A DNA stretch of 64,000 bases from Onchidella celtica (taxonomy: Eukaryota; Mollusca; Gastropoda; Systellommatophora; Onchidiidae). The notes beneath the pieces were generated by a model. It was not told the DNA's origin. It was given only the letters and a program-made list of their open reading frames with translations, and made no database searches. The stretch lies in NCBI GenBank assembly GCA_963931925.1, contig OZ007575.1:41440112-41504111 (forward strand), read 5' to 3'. Positions 36,307 through 52,390 of this stretch are shown one piece after another. The first letter of the stretch is position 1. Each line of letters opens with the position of its first letter. Made by a program: the position numbers and the translations under genes.

Positions 36307-38807
36307 AATTATATCACTGATCGTGTCCAATTGCTTGCGGTGACAAAGAAAAAACCCACAGCAGTAATGCCACTACTGGAATTGGAATTACAATGACAAA
36401 GAGCCTCCCTCAAATCCGTGGTTTCGTGCGCAATTTCTCTGTGGTCAACCATCGATCAATGGGCAGCGAACACTCATAGATACAAACACGCAAAAATTGG
36501 TCAACAAATTAATAGATAGACACTGTAACAGTGGAAATCAGTATATCAGACATTCTGCAACATCCAATATTATGGAATCCGTATGAAATAGTTTGTTATA
36601 TATATGAACAGAAAAAAAAAAGAAAATTCAATACAGGCGTTATGTCAACCGATAGAGATCTGACACATCTACATCTACCATAAGAAATGTAACAATGGGG
36701 AGCACTGTTGAAAACTGAAATCCAATTTATGAGTTGTTATGTAAGTGTGTATGGGTTATTATTATTACTATTATTATTATTTGTTCATTTGTTTGTTTTG
36801 GCTTTATATATATATATTTTTTTTTTTTTTTTTTGTTCAGCGTTCTTTTCTTTCCTTTTTGTTTTTATTTGAAGGTAAAAGCATTCTAAGAGTTTTTTTC
36901 GTAAATTGAAACAGTCTAAAAATAAATAAAAATTATGAATGTTTTTGTCAGGACAGGAAAGCTGTAGAAAAACTGCATTTTTCTTTAAGAATTTATTTTC
37001 TTATTTTTTTTGTTAATACCGTCGGGCTATGTAAACAGATTTTTTTTTAAGAGGGGGGGGGGGGGCACATTTTAACTTTTCATTGTATCAAAATTGGGAC
37101 CTATCAAGCCTCAGGCGTAGACAAACAAAACAAAAGAAAGGAAAACTGGAGAGGGGGGTGAGGTAAATTGATAAAATCATAAATTTTGGACAGACCCATG
37201 GTAGATTTGTAGGTGGCTATCGAGTAGGCTCGGATTCTGATGGCTAAGGAGACAAATTAATATAAATAATGTACAAGGGAAAATTAAATATAATTAACGG
37301 ATACCAAACGGATGATTGTTCGACTGGCGGTATGCTTGGTAAATGAAATAAAAGTCAATCAAATATAGTGCAGGAACTACTGGCGGGGACAGGGGAGTGC
37401 GAATGGAGGACGAGGGGGGAAGAATCATTTCGGGGTAGGTGGAGGGGTGGAGACCAGGTTTAGGGTGCTTTCACTTTAAATTTGTGTCTGCTCCAGGCAC
37501 TCGTTAATGTCTGCCCGGATCCAGTTCAAGAGGTCGTTATTTTACCACCAAAAACCCCACCGTTTACAATTTCAAAAATGGTTTTGAAACTAACTGGAGT
37601 TAAACGTTTCGGGTTTGCTTGGAAACAACAATTCTTCAAAGTTTTGTTCCCGGGTGGAAATAAGCGTGGGATACTGAAGCTTATCCACTCGGCTATTCAG
37701 GAAAGTTAAATGTTCCAATTCGCAGAGTGGCTGAATACGTGAATGTAAAGCGGTTTCTTTGTTCTTTCATGAATAGGTTTAGTGGAAAATACTAAAGAAA
37801 GCAGTCAACGGCGGCCGCCTAAATGACTATGGTTGTAACTTGACACTTAGGGTACTTTGAATTTTCCTTGCGGTGCGGTTACGATGTAACCAAAGTACTT
37901 GTACGAATAATACTTTTTTTTTCTCACCTTGTGAATGCCAAAATAGCGACAAATCTCAAACCAAGAGAGGTGTCTGTCCAATCAAAGTTAAGGGGCGAAC
38001 AAGAAAAAAAACGAAAAAAGAATTGTCATTCACACTGCACTGCGACTTTTACTTTTCTTCTAAAAGGGCTAAAATTGTAGGAAATGAAGATGTGGAGATG
38101 CGAAAGCAAACTAGATCTAGGTCGACACCTTGCTTGAAATGCTTTTGACAAGAAGCTCTTAATTGTGAATGTACTCAACCACGAGATGTGTACATGAATT
38201 CTGAATAGCAGCTTAAATGAAAATAAAATGAGTCACGACTTTCCACTGCTATTTTCACAAGCCTAAGTACGAGTAGTAGAAGCTGCAGTTGACTGTTAGT
38301 TTATCAAATGCCTGACCTAGACTGCACACAAAAACAAAGACTGGTAGACAAAGGCGAGGGCTTTCTTGTACGAACTGTAAACAGAGTGGTAGAAAGGGTC
38401 AACGTACTTAAGCCTGATCGCGTATCCCTGTGTCATTTCAATATTAAATAGTAATTAATTATTAGTAAAAACTTGTTTCTTTGGCCATAGATTGATGACA
38501 AAAACAATTATTGTATTATTTTGTTTTTCTTTTGAAATTAGCTTTCGCGTTAGATTTGATTAAGTGTTTTTGTGTGTGTGTGTGTGGGTATGTAAGGTTA
38601 CACATAATTATAAAACAAAAGAATGAGTGCAAAAAAGAAATAACAAGAAGTAAGCCTTATTATAAGAGGTAAATAGTTTCATAACGTCATACACCCACCC
38701 CCTCGCCCACCCCTTCCAAAGAACAAATCTCGGACCAGTTTTCCAACGACCAGTCACGGCTCTGAATCAGATCGTGCATACACAGAGGGTTCCATCCAGT
38801 CACTGGT

Positions 38808-38935
38808 GAGCACTTAATTGAGTGGTTTAGCTGCCCTAATGCAATCAGCGCTCATCAGGCTTTCTCCCATGCCGAGCTGGAGAATCGCCTCCCCTGTCAG
38901 CTTAATTAGAGGCGCTAATGAGGGCAGTTATTTCC
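38808..38935. promoter_or_regulatory. Candidate intronic enhancer rich in homeodomain motifs
   Basis: In about 130 bp there are CTTAATTGAGTGG (38813), CCCTAATGCAATCAGC (38834), CTTAATTAGAGG (38901) and GCTAATGAGGGC (38914). That makes four TAAT-core sites in otherwise balanced-composition, low-repeat sequence. The TTAATTGAGTGG site also has an NK-type core. This looks like a conserved non-coding element, but conservation cannot be judged from one sequence. Confidence 0.35.
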
Positions 38936-41530
38936 CTTTTCTCAATCTGTCTAGAAACCGGACTGCACCAAGACACAGGGAGGAAGAAATGAAAAAAAGA
39001 ATGAATGAAAAGACAGAAAGAATGAAAAATGCTTCGTGCCATCAAGTCGGAAAAAGGAAATTACTGCCACAAGTAAATATCTTTGAATATTGTGCAACGT
39101 TTTGCTGTTAGAGCTAATACTGTCTTTTCTACTACACCATAAATTCCAGTATACATTGGTGAACAACAGAACAGTTCCAAGAATCTTATTCCGAAGAAGG
39201 TATCGACAGGAATGACAGAAAATAAACCTACATACATACTACCTGTGTAACGTTATTTCTCTGACCAATAACACGGCTTCTCTGTTAAATATTATTTTGA
39301 GGGTTTTCAAACTACCGAGAGATGAAAGGCTGGTAATTTGAATTTGTCTTTGGAATTGTAGTGGGGCAACTACAACCAATGACGATAAAGACGATAATAA
39401 GTAAGATGAGGAGTAATGGTCATTGGTAGATAGAATATAAAAGGTATACCTCTCTCCTTCACTGCTGGAATCCCTTTGATAAAAAACAACAAAAAAACAA
39501 AGAAAAGAACACACATTTGTAAAGCTGTATCTATAATAATGCCGACATTTAAGAGCTTGAAAATAGAGTCCTTCTCAATATTAAACATAAACTTTGAAGT
39601 AACGTTAATTTTGGGAAGGAGTGTGGGCGGTGAAACGTGAAAGTTCGTCGAAACAAAAAGGAACCGACACACATTAAACATTTATGAACACGGCCAAAAA
39701 TTGTGCCAATCAACGAGAGTCTGACCAGAATATATTACTTGCTAATTTTAGGAAAGAGAAAGAAAATCACTACAGACAATTTCACTGACGACCAAAAAAG
39801 TGACCAGTATAACTATTCGCTACTTTGGCCAGCAAGAAGACAACAATAACCAGCCGTAAAAATGGCCGCCTCCACCGGGGAAAAAACTGGAGCGATAATC
39901 TAGCGGCAAATCGGGGACAATTAGTCCAGTGTTATCGGCAAGATTAGCGCGCCCCTGGGCCTCCTGGTCTGCTGAATGGTCATTGCTAAAGATGGACACG
40001 ACCACTGATCGGCATGTTTTGTGAATGGACATCGATCTGCCCACGCTTTGGACATTATTCATAGACAGTTATTTGGAGAGCGTCTTGCTAGTAGACGTGA
40101 CAGAAGAAATCTGAGCAGTCCAAATTTGCTCATATTTTCTGCGCCTTCTACAGACAATTTTATGCAGATAACGTAAAACTTTCAGTCTCTGCAAGCTTTT
40201 CTACCACACCCCCAAACAGTCTGGTCAGTCAATAAATGATTGCAAGTAGTATGAACCGACAACCATTATGCGTTTAAGAAAGAGAGGTTTTTGTTTCAAA
40301 AGCCTCTTGCAATACTGCATAAGAACATTAATTTCTTACCAATTAATATGATAGTCTGTTCCTGATTTTCATGTTACACAGGTAACCATTTCAATGCTGG
40401 GAATACGTATAAGGATCTAAATTATCCTTAGTCAAGCAACAGGTCGGAACACACAGGACAGTGAAATGATAAAATTTCGAGCTGACCGCTATCAATCACA
40501 TCTATTGCGATTATATGTCAAACTACTCATGAACCAGCTGTAACATGATCTGGACAAAGTCACCGGCTGGTCTTTGGCGGAAAGTTGGTAACTGTGGACA
40601 AATTAAATGTCCAGCCACACTGACCATTCATCACCGACCACCCTGACACATGTTTCACATCAAACACTTTTCATCACCAACACTGACCAACCACTTTCCC
40701 GTGTGAGATGATAAAATTATGCACCATTAAAAACTATCCGCATCGATTGTCCTGGTGTTTTCATGAATGCCAAATTTCTTTTTTCCAGGTCAAAATCTGG
40801 TGTTTCCTTGTCCTGTATTGCAATTCAATTGCCTGGCCCCCTCCCCTTTTTCCTCTCCAAACCACCCCCTCCCCCCACTCGAAAGCCTAGAGATAGAGGT
40901 GTGATCATTGAAATACCGGGCGTGTCAGCTTTGGCACATACGGACTCCTGTATTGTACATCAAACCTGGTGATCAAACAGAAGTGCTAAGATGCACGGAT
41001 GCGAACAGTAATATTGTACGACCACCTTTTTTCCCCCATACCCTGAAATACTTTAGAAATCAATGAATATAGTTTTTCCGGTATTATCGTGCTCATTTAT
41101 TTATAGTTAGCTTAAACAAACTCAAAAATACTTGTTCATAAAACCGCATTTCCTTGACACCGGATTTAATCTCATATGGCGAATTGCAGTGTCACTGTGT
41201 TGTGTAATACATTAGTTATAGATAAGATATCCAGGAATACGCACACCCGATTAGATACGATCAGCGCAAATGCGCACTTGAGGGAGAAATGTATTGTCCT
41301 TCTGAATATTAGTATCGTGACCTTCATTCGTGACAAAACACACCAGGCCCGGCCAACTGAGCACAGCACACAATAGAATTACTGATTCGTCCATTATTTT
41401 CTTTTTCAGATACTACAACAGACATTGCATGCACGTACATAAATATAAATAGGATAAAAGTCATCGGGCAATTTGACATGCCGTGCGCATAAAAAGAGCT
41501 CTTATCAAAAGACAACACGTAACAACTAGT

Positions 41531-41535
41531 AATCT

Positions 41536-41588
<53 letters not shown>
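41531..41588 (+). repeat. CT microsatellite
   Basis: About 27 CT units in the long Pax6 intron, roughly 0.9 kb downstream (in gene sense) of the 42.5 kb exon. Confidence 0.94.
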
Positions 41589-41591
<3 letters not shown>

Positions 41592-42496
41592 ACCCTGTTC
41601 CTTATTAAACATGTTTATACACACTTAAGCATAATTGAGATGACGACGTTTCCCTTCGACGTAGTGCAGACTTCCGGTAGGAGTACTGTCCGCTTCCCAT
41701 TTTATAGGCAACCACAGTGGAGCTTAAAGCAATATCAAGCAACCTTTACTTACAGCTCTAAATCCCAAAGCACGGCATGTCTTAACAGTATATAGCAAAC
41801 CCAATTAAAACAGCATAACTCCTTTTACACTTTCTTTTTGGGACTTGCCAAAATCTCTAAGATTTGACATTTATACAGTTACTCGTATTACGGCTGAACT
41901 GTTCAAGTTTACTACTGAAACTTCACAATAATTATTATCATGGTCATGCGTTCTTTTTAGTTCCTGATTGAAAGGGAAAATGAATGCGACCAGGCAGCCT
42001 CAGCTTGGACGGGACAAAGAAGGACTTCATCACCATGGACATTTTTTGGGTAGCCTCGCATTGTGAGTTATTCTCGAATTTACCTGCCCTTATACCCCCA
42101 GCTGGCTCGGGCAATTTCACATTCATGACTCCAGACAACATAAATTTCATGGCATTTCACAAATTTGAAGTGTTCCATGACAAAATGCTTGAAGTCAAAC
42201 GAGGGCACTTGGCTGTCCCTGTGTTAGGGCTGATTATGACTTGTTTACGATCCTTACTATCAGTTGTAGGGCTCTCGTAAATATCAATTGCTGTATCGAC
42301 CCCAAAACTGTGCAAAAGACTTCACTTTTGCAGAGGCTGAAACGTTTCTTCTTCAGGACGAAATCTTTGTTCATGAACTTCTCTTACTTTTTCCGTGATA
42401 AAACTTCAATAAAATACAACAAATGACACTTTCTCTGTTTGCTTCATACTGCATTTTGTGCTGGAACCATCTAGATTATAATATTCTGTTACTTAC

Positions 42497-42712
42497 GCTG
42501 GGTATATTCTCCTGATTGCACACTCCCTCACTGAGTAACCGGTCCCGTATCTCCCAAGCAAAGATGCTAGGACATTCCCTCTTGTAATGAGCTATCCGTC
42601 CGACCACGTCATTGGTAGCAACCCGGGGCTTAGAACCCCCAATGGCACGGGGGCGAATGCTCCCCGTTTCGTAGTAGCGACCCAGAATTTTGCTTACGCA
42701 TCCATTTGACAC
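42497..42712 (-). CDS. Pax6: Pax6 paired-box exon, PAI recognition helix, linker and most of RED
   Basis: The exon encodes 72 residues starting [18 protein letters not shown]. This completes the PAI recognition helix. The conserved [15 protein letters not shown] linker follows, and then most of the C-terminal RED subdomain ([18 protein letters not shown] to CNQENIPS). On the minus strand the acceptor reads CATTTCAG (AG at 42714-42713) and the donor is GTAAGT at 42496-42491. Both boundaries are phase 0, so the reading frame joins cleanly to the exons on either side. The 216 bp length matches, as I recall, human PAX6 exon 6. Compared with the vertebrate protein, the start of RED reads [15 protein letters not shown] where vertebrates have ATPEVV. 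I read this as a lineage substitution, not damage. There is no stop or frameshift, so the exon looks functional. Confidence 0.98.
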
Positions 42713-45426
<2,714 letters not shown>

Positions 45427-45637
45427 TCAAAGTTAGCGAGTCAAAATTCAAAACTGGTCAAAAGACCCACATTTCCCAAACACACTTCCAAGTGTGAAGT
45501 TTCATTCCCAATCCATTTATTTTCTCAGTTCATTTCAAAACTGCAGTTTTATTGTTTAATTCCTGTCTTCTTTATATATTATGTGTGTGTGTTTGCATGT
45601 ATGTCTGCCATAAAAGTGTACACAATAAATTGTGCCT

Positions 45638-45673
<36 letters not shown>

Positions 45674-45808
45674 GAAAGGGAAAGGGAGAGAAAGAGAGAG
45701 AGGGCGAGTTGCAGTTGGAAAGAACAGGACACTCTGTAAAGCGCCCAGAGCATGTTTTTTTTATTGGGCGCATCATAAATGATTTTCTATATTATTATTA
45801 TCATTGCT
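45638..45808 (+). mobile_element. SINE-like family B with GA microsatellite at its 5' side
   Basis: A GA tract (45638-45702) leads to GCGAGTTGCAGTTGGAAAG, then CACTCTGTAAAGCGCCCAG, a T-run, GGGCGCATCATAAATG and ATTATTATTATCATTG. It lies just upstream of the first visible Pax6 paired-box exon. Confidence 0.75.
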
Positions 45809-46825
45809 ACTATCGCCTGGCAGGGAAATGTTTGGCCAATCAGATTTGCTACCATTTCGACACCCGACACTATTTCCTTACCAAGTTAGCTATCGTAACT
45901 AAAATGTTGTTGTTGTTTTGTTTGTTTGTTGTTGTTGTTTTTTACTTCTATTTCCAGTATTTCTAGGCGCCACAGTTAAAAAGAATTCGGAAACACACTA
46001 TCGGAAATTGTTCTCATGGGGATTAACTTTGAACACTTAAATTCTTTGGATTAAACAGTGGGGGAACAGCCTAACTATAATATACAAAACGTTTGTACTA
46101 TTTCAGTCATTTTTTTTTTTTTTTGCGCTCCAGATTGAAATGCGAATTTCAATGTATCAATTCTGTGCAGTACTCAGTGGTTAGAGATCACTAAATGAAA
46201 AAAATAATAGGTACCTAATTAAGCGAACAGAGATGAACAAATTAAATTTTGATAAATGAATAGATGCCTACAGAGGTATGTTCGCAAGTAGATACGTGAT
46301 GGAATTCAAAGTGAAGAACTAGGTAAATAAATAGATAAGCATTTGTATACTTTCTTTAATCCCATTTTGGAAATTTGCCTTTGTGCCACTGCAGCCCAGT
46401 TCCAACTGGAGCAGGCCCATCGTCGCCACAGTGCAGCGCCGGTCGGCGGATTTTTTTATTTTTTTTTTAGATAAGTATGAGAATACGCAGATAAGTAAGT
46501 AAATAAATATGCAGCTGTCTATGAGGACTATTCTGCCGATCGGACCCACTATTTCAGTATTATTAGGAGTGATTTGACTTAGTTTGTTAAAATCAATATT
46601 TAAAAAAACCAACAACAAACCGCTTCATTCCCACCCCATGTCGTGATTTCATTACTTTTTTCTTTCAGGAATCTCCACACTTTAATGTATTAAAAGCTTG
46701 GGGAGGGGAGGTACCAAGAGGACACAACTCATTATCTTGTTTGGACTTTGTTTCTTGTCACTCAGCACATGAGAGACCGGGCAGATAGAACCAGGGCCAC
46801 TTCCGTTCGACCTTGTAGCAAGGGC

Positions 46826-46940
46826 AGATAACTTCCGGAAAACGTCAACGGCTTGGGCTGTGACACGCTCGGCTCAAGATGGCCGCCGTCTAGTTTCAAC
46901 TAACGCTCTACACTTTTCAGGAAGCCATTTTGGCTTCCAT
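46826..46940 (+). promoter_or_regulatory. Promoter-like block with ETS-like and YY1-like sites
   Basis: The block has ACTTCCGGAAAACG (ETS-type), CTGTGACACG, and AAGATGGCCGCC (46876-46887), close to the YY1 core often found just downstream of start sites. A perfect inverted repeat GGAAGCCA TTT TGGCTTCC follows at 46920-46938. The block is richer in CpG than its surroundings and lies about 1.5 kb upstream of the Pax6 paired-box exon. Confidence 0.35.
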
Positions 46941-47941
46941 ATCGTGTATGCGTTGGCAAAGAAAATGTGACATCTGTGTGAGAGCAATGTATCAGGAGTA
47001 GGTTTTTTTTGTTACTTTGTCTGATCCAAATAAATTGACCTTCTATATTGCGAGCTGAGGACGGTTACTGGAGTTGTCTTTTTGCTATATATAGTGTGGG
47101 AAATTGTCAAGAATGAAGCAAAAAGCGCAGGATGATAAAATAAAAAACTCTTTTGCACGAATTTCATTATAATGTTTTTTTTTTTCGTATATATATTTGT
47201 GGTGACCCTCCTGCCGTGGTCACTTCCCCTCCAAGGTTCACCGCCCCCCGCCCCCCCCCCCTTCATACACACTTAATAAAAGTACATCCAGAAATTTACA
47301 GAGAAATAAAAAGTCACATACCAATACTATGGAAGATCCCACAAGACTAATGAGTTACTCAGGGAGAACTTTAATGTGTTCAATAGCAACATCTGAGTGT
47401 CCAGTGTTTGTTTTTGTTAGGAGGGCATCGAAAACCCGGCGAATCTTCCCCTGGAACTTTGATGTCGGCGTAGATAGTACAGATACAAAAACTGTATAAA
47501 TTTATTATGTTATAAATAGCTCCCTCTCGATCAATTCTCTACTCCCCTGTCTCCCTCCTCCCTCCCTTCCCCCTCTAGTCAACGACCGTGTCGCAGTTTG
47601 ACTTCTCCGTGCCCCGGCCATAGATCTGACGAGACGATCCTATAGAAGTGCTTTGACAGCATCTGACATAATGAAAAACGCCGAAGTCACAGAGTTAAGA
47701 GGGAAGCGCACTAGGACAAAGAGGAAGCTACACCATAACGTCGAACGCTGCTTGCTCCATTTCAATAGCAGCTCTTCGGGGATGTTAGGGTGCGTATAGA
47801 ATACGTCAGACCTGAAGGTCACCAGCCTTCAGAGCAGGAAAGAGCGTCCACGCGCTGGGGTGCCTGACCTCGTTTTGTGCCGGCGGTTGTGAGTACACGG
47901 CGCGGTTGTGTGTGCACAAACGTCGACGTCGTGATAGAGAA

Positions 47942-47961
47942 GGGGCAAAGGTCAGAGGTCC
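47942..47961 (+). promoter_or_regulatory. Nuclear receptor type triple half-site with 1 bp spacing
   Basis: GGGGCA, AGGTCA and AGGTCC stand in direct repeat, each separated by one base, giving two overlapping DR1 sites. DR1 is the classical binding form for RXR, HNF4 and COUP-TF type receptors. The surrounding 47820-47940 is GC- and CpG-rich. Occupancy is inference. Confidence 0.4.
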
Positions 47962-50069
47962 CTCTTGCAGTGTCTATCTCTCAGCCTCACTTTCGAATTC
48001 AGCTGTTTTCGGATGTGCTGTGCCATTGATCGGTTGGCTTTCTACAGATAATCCTCAGTAAATATCGTCTGAGTAATTGAATACATTAATACTCTACCGG
48101 TTAATCAATCAATAAATATAACACAAATACACCAAATGAAACTTAAAAATATGTACGGGAAAGTGCGAGCATCTAACTAAACATCGGACGACCAGGAAAA
48201 GTAGCAACAGATTAGTCATTTTATTCACATGGAAAAGGGTCATTTAATTTTCTGAACAAGAATAAAAGGATGGACAAGAGTACTATTGCTGATAATATTG
48301 GTGATAATACATGCAGGTAATGTGGCGGACAAGACATCCGCTCTATTAAAACAGTGTATGTTTACTGATAAATATGTAGTTTCTGCTCTCACTAAAGGAA
48401 ACAAGTTTTGAGTGAGTCTTCGGCTATTCAAATCAGGGTACCGACTCGTGCCCCCTCGTGTTTACTTTTCACTGCCAAGCTCAATTATACCTCGATTTGC
48501 ACACTATCTCCACCCGTTTCTAAAGTAGTATTTACTCTCTAACCACTTAGATACAATAACTCACACGCTACCAGGTATTAACGTGGATGGAGCTCAAACT
48601 GTTTATAGTTCGCTCTCTCTATTTGCATTTCAGATTAACATTTATGCGACAGGCACTAAGAAAGAGGACAAACTTCCCTCAGCAATCGAGTTAAAGGATG
48701 AGGGAGGAAACCGCGAAAGATCGCGCGCGATGTTTGCTCAGCGCTCAAAGCCAATTGTCGTGAAGTGTCGGAGAGTCAACAAATTCTGCTGAATAATGGC
48801 AGACAGTTCCTACTGTCTCGTGCTTGTCGGCCACGCTTTTCTTCCCCCCTTTGCGTTTTGCTGTCACTCCGATTACAATGTTGTGCGCACGTTTCTGTCC
48901 CTTAAGAGCATTTGCAGGCAAATAGTAGCGAGATTAAGATTGCTGGCGTGCAGTTGGGGAGCAAGTGAAAGATCATTTCTGTGGCCGTTCACCATTTTTT
49001 TTTTTTTTTTCTACCTCAATTCCCAATTGAGTTTTCCATGCTGGACTGAAGTAGTGGTTATAAAACAACCTGAAATGGTATTGTATGTTGGGCAGATTGA
49101 GTGAAACACAATCAAATAATGCACTGGGCAAGCAGTGGTAAATTTTAAAAGAAAACACAGATAAGTAAGTAAATAAGTAAATAAATAAATAAATGAATAT
49201 GTTCACATCGTATCAGACCATTGCGTTAGCCTTATCTGGGCCGCGCGGTCTGGCAATATGCGATTTGATTAGCACGGTACTTCATTCGTTTTCTCATTAA
49301 GAAGTTCAGACACTGCTGTTTTGAATGTTGAAGGCACAATATGGTGTGGCCGTCGAACCGATCACATATATTATAAAGCCATTGTCAAAAAGAATCTTTA
49401 ACAATAGCATACAGCATGATGCCGGCCCCTTCAAAGACCTATGATGGGTTACACTTTAGCATTTTTTCATTACTGGCCGGTGCCCTATGCTACTTGCTTC
49501 ATGGCCAATTCTTATATGAATGTTCTGTTCAGAAATCTTACAGATCTTTAAAGTTAATTCAAAATCGGAATTCTTATTCTTTCAACAGTTAAAAACCAAA
49601 AACAAAGTTTGAAAACGAAGACTAATATTATACGGTTTTAATATGGCCACGGCTCCAGTACTATTATATCTGAATCCGGCAAGAAGTGAAGATAAACAGC
49701 AATGTGTGTAAATCTTCTCTGTGGTGGTGAGGCGGCAGATTAATGTGGGAGACGGCAGACACCTTGTCATGAATCACGCTCTCTCTGCGTAAGGCGCACG
49801 CGACCACCATAAACCTTCTGTTGACGTGTCTTACAGCAAAGTTTCTATTCTATTCCCGCACTACTAAATCATAAGCTCAGATGGGAACCGGAGGAGGTAG
49901 GGGTAAGAGAATTGAGTAAATCGTAAAGGAAGGAGCGTGGAGATGGTGAATGAGAGAACGGCAAATTAACAGAGGGAGAGTATGAATGCGCAGACAGATC
50001 GATAGACAAACAGTCAGACTGACAGACAGATATACAGACAGAGAGGGAAAGAAGGAGAGTCATAAAGAA

Positions 50070-50076
<7 letters not shown>

Positions 50077-50125
<49 letters not shown>
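50077..50125 (+). repeat. GA microsatellite in a purine-rich tract
   Basis: A pure GA core of about 49 bp lies in a longer GA, CAGA and GAAA-rich region from about 49980 to 50200. A CA-rich block follows at 50221-50260. Confidence 0.92.
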
Positions 50126-50128
<3 letters not shown>

Positions 50129-52337
50129 GACAGAGGGTGAAGAGGGGAGCCAGACAGACAGAGAAGGAAAGATAGAGAGAGAGAGAAATGAAGAGAGACG
50201 ATGGTAACAATAGAATACATGCACACACACAAATACACACACACAGACGCACACACAGCCAAGGGATTGAACAAAGAAAGAAAGAAAGATGAGTACTTTT
50301 TATGAGTGTACAAAGAGATAAAGAGATAGAGTACTTATCGTAAAAGGAAGACATTTAGAAGTAAATAAATAAAATCACTGCCTGAAGAACCAATTCTCTA
50401 ATTCTCTATTTTTCTAACTTTTTCTTTTCATCTCCTATGGGGAACCCATCATTCTTTGTCGGAAACCATTCAGTCGGGCAACAAAGTCTATGAAGACGAC
50501 TTCGCCACTGTTCAGAATTTTATCTGATTTGAATAGAAGATGAGAGAAGAGTTATTGTTTCACAGGATAACCTCTTCTCTGTGTCTCCCTTGTTATCTGT
50601 ACACATCTATACCACATGACAGGCTAGTCATGTGACCTGGGCAATGGAAAAACCGCAACTTCATGAGAAATGCCGAATCAATTCGACCCCCAACGCATAA
50701 ATTTGTCGCCGCGTAATACAAAAATCTGGCCACATCCTCAAAACAGAAAGTACCAGGCAGGATGAAGAACAGAGGAATTGTGGGCCAGGGGAGATTACCA
50801 AAGGGAGATAAAACATCCACGTGGCTCCCTCCGCCATTATCTGACACAAAACATTAATTTTACACCATCGCTGGTCAACAAATTAACCTTTTTTCAATAA
50901 AGAAAAATTATTAAATAAAAACAACAATTTATCACGTGTTATGAGAGAATTGTTTAAGAAACAAAACCGGTGAGTTAACTCTGGCCATTTAAAAAAAATG
51001 CTTGGTTGTAACAGTCATATAATTATTATTGTCGCTTGATGGCATGTAAGAGTATCTGTATATTTACAACGAAGCGAATGGCGTGCTGTTCTTTTCGTGG
51101 AAATAATTATATTCATGTCACGACAATTAATTTGTACTTAAGAGAACAACTTTCAAGCCCGGTATTGGCAATATTAAGTGAATCAATTTCTGGAAAGAAT
51201 TATTATAGAATAAATCATTACACAACAGTTTTGATTTAAGGTCAGGCGCACCTGAATTTTTTATATATTTTTTTTTTCAGTTACCCGTCCGAGAAACTAT
51301 TTAGTTACCGGTATTTAAAATGTTACTTTTCACTTTGAAGTAAGAAAATCAACCATGTACGCTTCCAACAGGAGGGTCGTTTGTTCTATTCCGCTAATTA
51401 ACTAATTTCTCGGACTGGGCAACCAAAAAAAATCACTAGTGTGCGCCCCGTCCATGAGATTATGCAACATAAAAAAAAGCACACAATTTAGTGTCAATTT
51501 TGTTATTTTTTTTTTATTGTTGTTGTTTTCTTTCCCCTGATGATATTGAACAACGCGACATTCTTTGATTCCAGGAGATAAAATTATGTTTCCTCAGAAA
51601 GCCTGGCACATGTGGCACTGCTAATAATGAAGTCAGAAACAGATTTCCTAATGTTTATTGGATCTGTACGATAACTGGGTTGTTTTTGTTTTTGTTTTTG
51701 TTTTTTTTTTCATAGACAGGCAAACAAAACCGAACATCTGAAACGATAATAAATACATCCGGTGATAATCAAGAAGGAGAGAACAAAAAAACAAAACAAA
51801 AACCCAACTTAGTTTCCATAAATATTTTGCATAAACATTTTCACACTTTGGAGTAAAAAAAAATGTTAGATCAGTTAAAAGTAAAATAATAATTGAAAAA
51901 AAAACAACAACAAAAAACCAGAACAGCCTACACGGATTTGGCACATGCAGAATATTATATAAAAGTGTGTTATGTTCAACATCTCTCTTATTTAATCGGG
52001 CACTACATGTGCACAAATATATAAGTATGCTAGCTGTGTTCATTTGCTTAGGGATAAAGCAAAGTAAATGTGTGCTAAAGAATACAGTCCTTTATAAAAT
52101 TCTGTAGAAGTCGTGGAGACCATTATTTGAACAATTATAACTGCTTTTTACTGTTTAGAACATGTATTGTAAAAAAAAAAAAAATAATTCTTCACAAATC
52201 AGTTTGTGGAATTCGTTCCTTTAAGGACATTTGACCAGCTGCTCCGACAGCTTCATCGGGCCTTCCTGCCTACAAATTGATTCGATGGCCTGCTACAAGG
52301 ACATTGATTAGCGGCTGGTCTATTAGCTTGACCAGAG

Positions 52338-52390
52338 CATGCGCACGCATTGTCAGCCACCGGAAGTGACCAGCCCAACCAATCAGAGAA
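52338..52390 (+). promoter_or_regulatory. Promoter-like motif cluster (NRF1-like, ETS, CCAAT)
   Basis: Within 50 bp there is a GCATGCGCA (NRF1-like, 52338), a CCGGAAGTG (ETS/GABP-type, 52360) and an ACCAATCAG (NF-Y-type CCAAT, 52378). This combination is typical of TATA-less animal promoters. It lies about 7 kb upstream of the first visible Pax6 exon. Motif matches are read directly; function and direction are inference. Confidence 0.4.

Noticed and set aside
49869-50354. 161-codon minus-strand frame rich in Ser and Leu
   Set aside because: Mostly translation of GA and related purine-rich repeats; the hydrophobic pattern is an artefact.
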